NCBI GenBank assembly: GCA_014843695.1 | Contig: JABXNX010000105.1 | Coordinates: 1 to 64,000, forward strand | DNA length: 64,000 bases | Reading direction: 5' to 3' | Origin: Archivesica marissinica | Lineage: Eukaryota > Mollusca > Bivalvia > Venerida > Vesicomyidae | In this document: positions 61,059-64,000 of the stretch, in pieces | Position numbering within the stretch: position 1 is the first letter of the stretch | Layout: each line of letters begins with the position of its first letter | Program-made: the position numbers and the translations under genes | Notes under the pieces: model-generated | Database searches by the model: none | What the model saw: only the letters and a program-made list of their open reading frames with translations | What the model was told of the DNA's origin: nothing

Positions 61059-63005
61059 TATGCGAGTGTCCAGATCTATAGGCCAGCAATGTTACTCACC
61101 TTGCGATAAGTGATGTATGCGAGTGTCCAGATCTATAGGCCAGCAATGTTACTCACCTTGCGATAAGTGATGTATGCGAGTGTCCAGATCTTTAGGCCAG
61201 CAATGTTACTCACCTTGCGATAAGTGATGTATGCGAGTGTCCAGATCTATAGGCCAGCAATGTTACTCACCTTGCGATAAGTGATGTATGCGAGTGTCCA
61301 GATCTTTAGGCCAGCAATGTTACTCACCTTGCGATAAGTGATGTATGCGAGTGTCCAGATCTATAGGCCAGCAATGTTACTCACCTTGCGATAAGTGATG
61401 TATGCGAGTGTCCAGATCTATAGGCCAGCAATGTTACTCACCTTGCGATAAGTGATGTATGCGAGTGTCCAGATCTTTAGGCCAGCAATGTTACTCACCT
61501 TGCGATAAGTGATGTATGCGAGTGTCCAGATCTATAGGCCAGCAATGTTACTCACCTTGCGATAAGTGATGTATGCGAGTGTCCAGATCTTTAGGCCAGC
61601 AATGTTACTCACCTTGCGATAAGTGATGTATGCGAGTGTCCAACACGATCTATAGGCCAGCAATGTTACTCACCTTGCGATAAGTGATGTATGCGAGTGT
61701 CCAGATCTATAGGCCAGCAATGTTACTCACCTTGCGATAAGTGATGTATGCGAGTGTCCAGATCTTTAGGCCAGCAATGTTACTCACCTTGCGATAAGTG
61801 ATGTATGCGAGTGTCCAGATCTATAGGCCAGCAATGTTACTCACCTTGCGATAAGTGATGTATGCGAGTGTCCAGATCTTTAGGCCAGCAATGTTACTCA
61901 CCTTGCGATAAGTGATGTATGCGAGTGTCCAGATCTATAGGCCAGCAATGTTACTCACCTTGCGATAAGTGATGTATGCGAGTGTCCAGATCTATAGGCC
62001 AGCAATGTTACTCACCTTGCGATAAGTGATGTATGCGAGTGTCCAGATCTTTAGGCCAGCAATGTTACTCACCTTGCGATAAGTGATGTATGCGAGTGTC
62101 CAGATCTTTAGGCCAGCAATGTTATTCACCTTGCGATAAGTGATGTATGCGAGTGTCCAGATCTTTAGGCCAGCAATGTTACTCACCTTGCGATAAGTGA
62201 TGTATGCGAGTGTCCAGATCTTTAGGCCAGCAATGTTACTCACCTTGCGATAAGTGATGTATGCGAGTGTCCAGATCTTTAGGCCAGCAATGTTACTCAC
62301 CTTGCGATAAGTGATGTATGCGAGTGTCCAGATCTTTAGGCCAGCAATGTTACTCACCTTGCGATAAGTGATGTATGCGAGTGTCCAGATCTTTAGGCCA
62401 GCAATGTTACTCACCTTGCGATAAGTGATGTATGCGAGTGTCCAGATCTTTAGGCCAGCAATGTTACTCACCTTGCGATAAGTGATGTATGCGAGTGTCC
62501 AGATCTTTAGGCCAGCAATGTTACTCACCTTGCGATAAGTGATGTATGCGAGTGTCCAGATCTTTAGGCCAGCAATGTTACTCACCTTGCGATAAGTGAT
62601 GTATGCGAGTGTCCAGATCTTTAGGCCAGCAATGTTACTCACCTTGCGATAAGTGATGTATGCGAGTGTCCAGATCTTTAGGCCAGCAATGTTACTCACC
62701 TTGCGATAAGTGATGTATGCGAGTGTCCAGATCTTTAGGCCAGCAATGTTACTCACCTTGCGATAAGTGATGTATGCGAGTGTCCAGATCTTTAGGCCAG
62801 CAATGTTACTCACCTTGCGATAAGTGATGTATGCGAGTGTCCAGATCTTTAGGCCAGCAATGTTACTCACCTTGCGATAAGTGATGTATGCGAGTGTCCA
62901 GATCTTTAGGCCAGCAATGTTACTCACCTTGCGATAAGTGATGTATGCGAGTGTCCAGATCTTTAGGCCAGCAATGTTACTCACCTTGCGATAAGTGATG
63001 TATGC
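61059..63005. repeat. 57-bp minisatellite with minus-strand splice-donor motif
   Basis: About 34 near-identical units (TATGCGAGTGTCCAGATCTT, TAGGCCAGCAATGTTACTCA, CCTTGCGATAAGTGATG). On the minus strand every unit contains CGCAAG|GTGAGTAA, a perfect donor consensus; one unit near 62121 is changed to GTGAAT. Because 57 is a multiple of 3 with no stop on the minus strand, a 339-codon open frame (repeating AYITYRKVSNIAGLKIWTL) runs 63011-61992. I regard it as an array artefact. Confidence 0.96.
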
Positions 63006-63224
63006 AAACATTTCAGTGCTGTTACGATTTGTTACGGAGCCACATAGAGAGCCAAATAAGGACTAACCTAGTCAGAATAAAATTAGTCAAACCTGTCTTT
63101 AGCAGCCAGCCAAGGGAATCACAGAACGTGTCTTCTTAACACATGTGGCTGCTTAATAGAGGTCAAATGTATAGCAAAACAACATATTGGGAATCTTGAA
63201 ACTGGCTGCTTAATACAGGTTGGC
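63006..63224. other. Spacer with GGCTGCTTAATAGAGGT seeds
   Basis: Contains GTGGCTGCTTAATAGAGGTC at about 63146 and GGCTGCTTAATACAGG near 63205. Both resemble the unit of the next array and probably represent its dispersed ancestor. Confidence 0.6.
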
Positions 63225-63789
63225 TGCTTAATAGAGGTGACCACTAACACACGTTTGACTGTATAATAGAGGTGACCACTAACACACGTTTGACTGTATA
63301 ATAGAGGTGACCACTAACACACGTTTGACTGTATAATAGAGGTGACCACTAACACACGTTTGACTGTATAATAGAGGTGACCACTAACACACGTTTGACT
63401 GTATAATAGAGGTGACCACTAACACACGTTTGACTGTATAATAGAGGTGACCACTAACACACGTTTGACTGTATAATAGAGGTGACCACTAACACACGTT
63501 TGACTGTATAATAGAGGTGACCACTAACACACGTTTGACTGTATAATAGAGGTGACCACTAACACACGTTTGACTGTATAATAGAGGTGACCACTAACAC
63601 ACGTTTGACTGTATAATAGAGGTGACCACTAACACACGTTTGACTGTATAATAGAGGTGACCACTAACACACGTTTGACTGTATAATAGAGGTGACCACT
63701 AACACACGTTTGACTGTATAATAGAGGTGACCACTAACACACGTTTGACTGTATAATAGAGGTGACCACTAACACACGTTTGACTGTAT
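63225..63789. repeat. 35-bp minisatellite
   Basis: About 16 identical copies of TAATAGAGGTGACCACTAAC, ACACGTTTGACTGTA. Essentially no variation is seen between units, implying very recent expansion. Confidence 0.97.
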
Positions 63790-64000
63790 ATGTTCAAGCA
63801 CATAAAAATGTTAAAAAGGATGGATTTTTTACAGCAAAACTTGAGTAATACTGATTTTGTACAAATTGTATGAGACCAACTTTATTTTTAGAAATTGTAT
63901 CCGTTTGAACAGGAATATAACTTTAATTTAGCAGCACTATTCTATATATTATGAAGAACTATTTAAATTTATAAGAAACTGTCGAATGATGACAAGTAGA
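63790..64000. other. AT-rich end of window, nothing recognised
   Basis: No supportable feature in the final 210 bases. Confidence 0.5.

Noticed and set aside
61992..63011. 339-codon minus-strand open frame of 19-residue repeats
   Set aside because: A 57-bp unit with no stop gives this automatically. There is perfect DNA identity between units with no sign of codon-level selection, and each unit includes a splice-donor consensus.
1..64000. Operon, phage, toxin-antitoxin or other prokaryotic defence systems
   Set aside because: Introns, SINEs and satellites show animal nuclear DNA; no such genes are present.

Overview
This window is nuclear DNA of an animal, most likely a mollusc (inference). 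It has spliced exons with GT..AG introns, many tRNA-derived SINEs with internal box A/box B sequences, MITE-like elements, and tandem repeats covering roughly two thirds of the bases. Nothing prokaryotic is present. The only protein gene I can support is SDHC, the cytochrome b560 membrane-anchor subunit of mitochondrial succinate dehydrogenase (complex II), on the + strand.

SDHC is not visible as one long open reading frame. It has six coding exons (9938-9957, 14384-14443, 16232-16333, 17984-18045, 44371-44534, 46456-46575) joining to 528 nt (175 codons plus stop). Exon sizes 3, 4 and 5 (102, 62 and 164 nt) and all five intron phases (2,2,2,1,0) match the human SDHC layout as I remember it. 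The conserved quinone-site region (Ser69, His72, Arg73) and the haem-ligand region (His128 in YHYINGIRH) are intact. The gene covers about 36.6 kb for half a kilobase of coding sequence, because introns 1, 3 and 4 are filled with minisatellites and satellite. Intron 4 holds a ~23.7 kb array of a 43-bp AT-rich monomer, interrupted by a 1000-N assembly gap.

Layout: 1-1640, 69-bp minisatellite; 1640-2260, nested SINEs plus decayed 69-mers; 2610-2950, 34-bp array; 3875-5020, 40-bp array; 5650-6870, GGAT-rich composite array; 7017-8282, SINE-derived sequence; 8485-9846, 56-bp and 25-bp arrays ending about 90 bp before the SDHC start codon; 9938-46575, SDHC; 46600-55450, gene-free DNA with SINEs, TTAA-flanked MITEs and a 44-bp array; 55476-60210, 55-bp array of about 86 units; 61059-63005, 57-bp array; 63225-63790, 35-bp array.

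The most notable pattern is that the intron 4 minisatellite is made of copies of the 3' end of SDHC exon 4 together with its 5' splice site. The intron 3 array resembles the end of exon 3. Two further arrays and one short tandem carry splice-donor-like sequence in each unit. This suggests minisatellites seeded at exon/intron junctions, creating many decoy splice sites inside a housekeeping gene.
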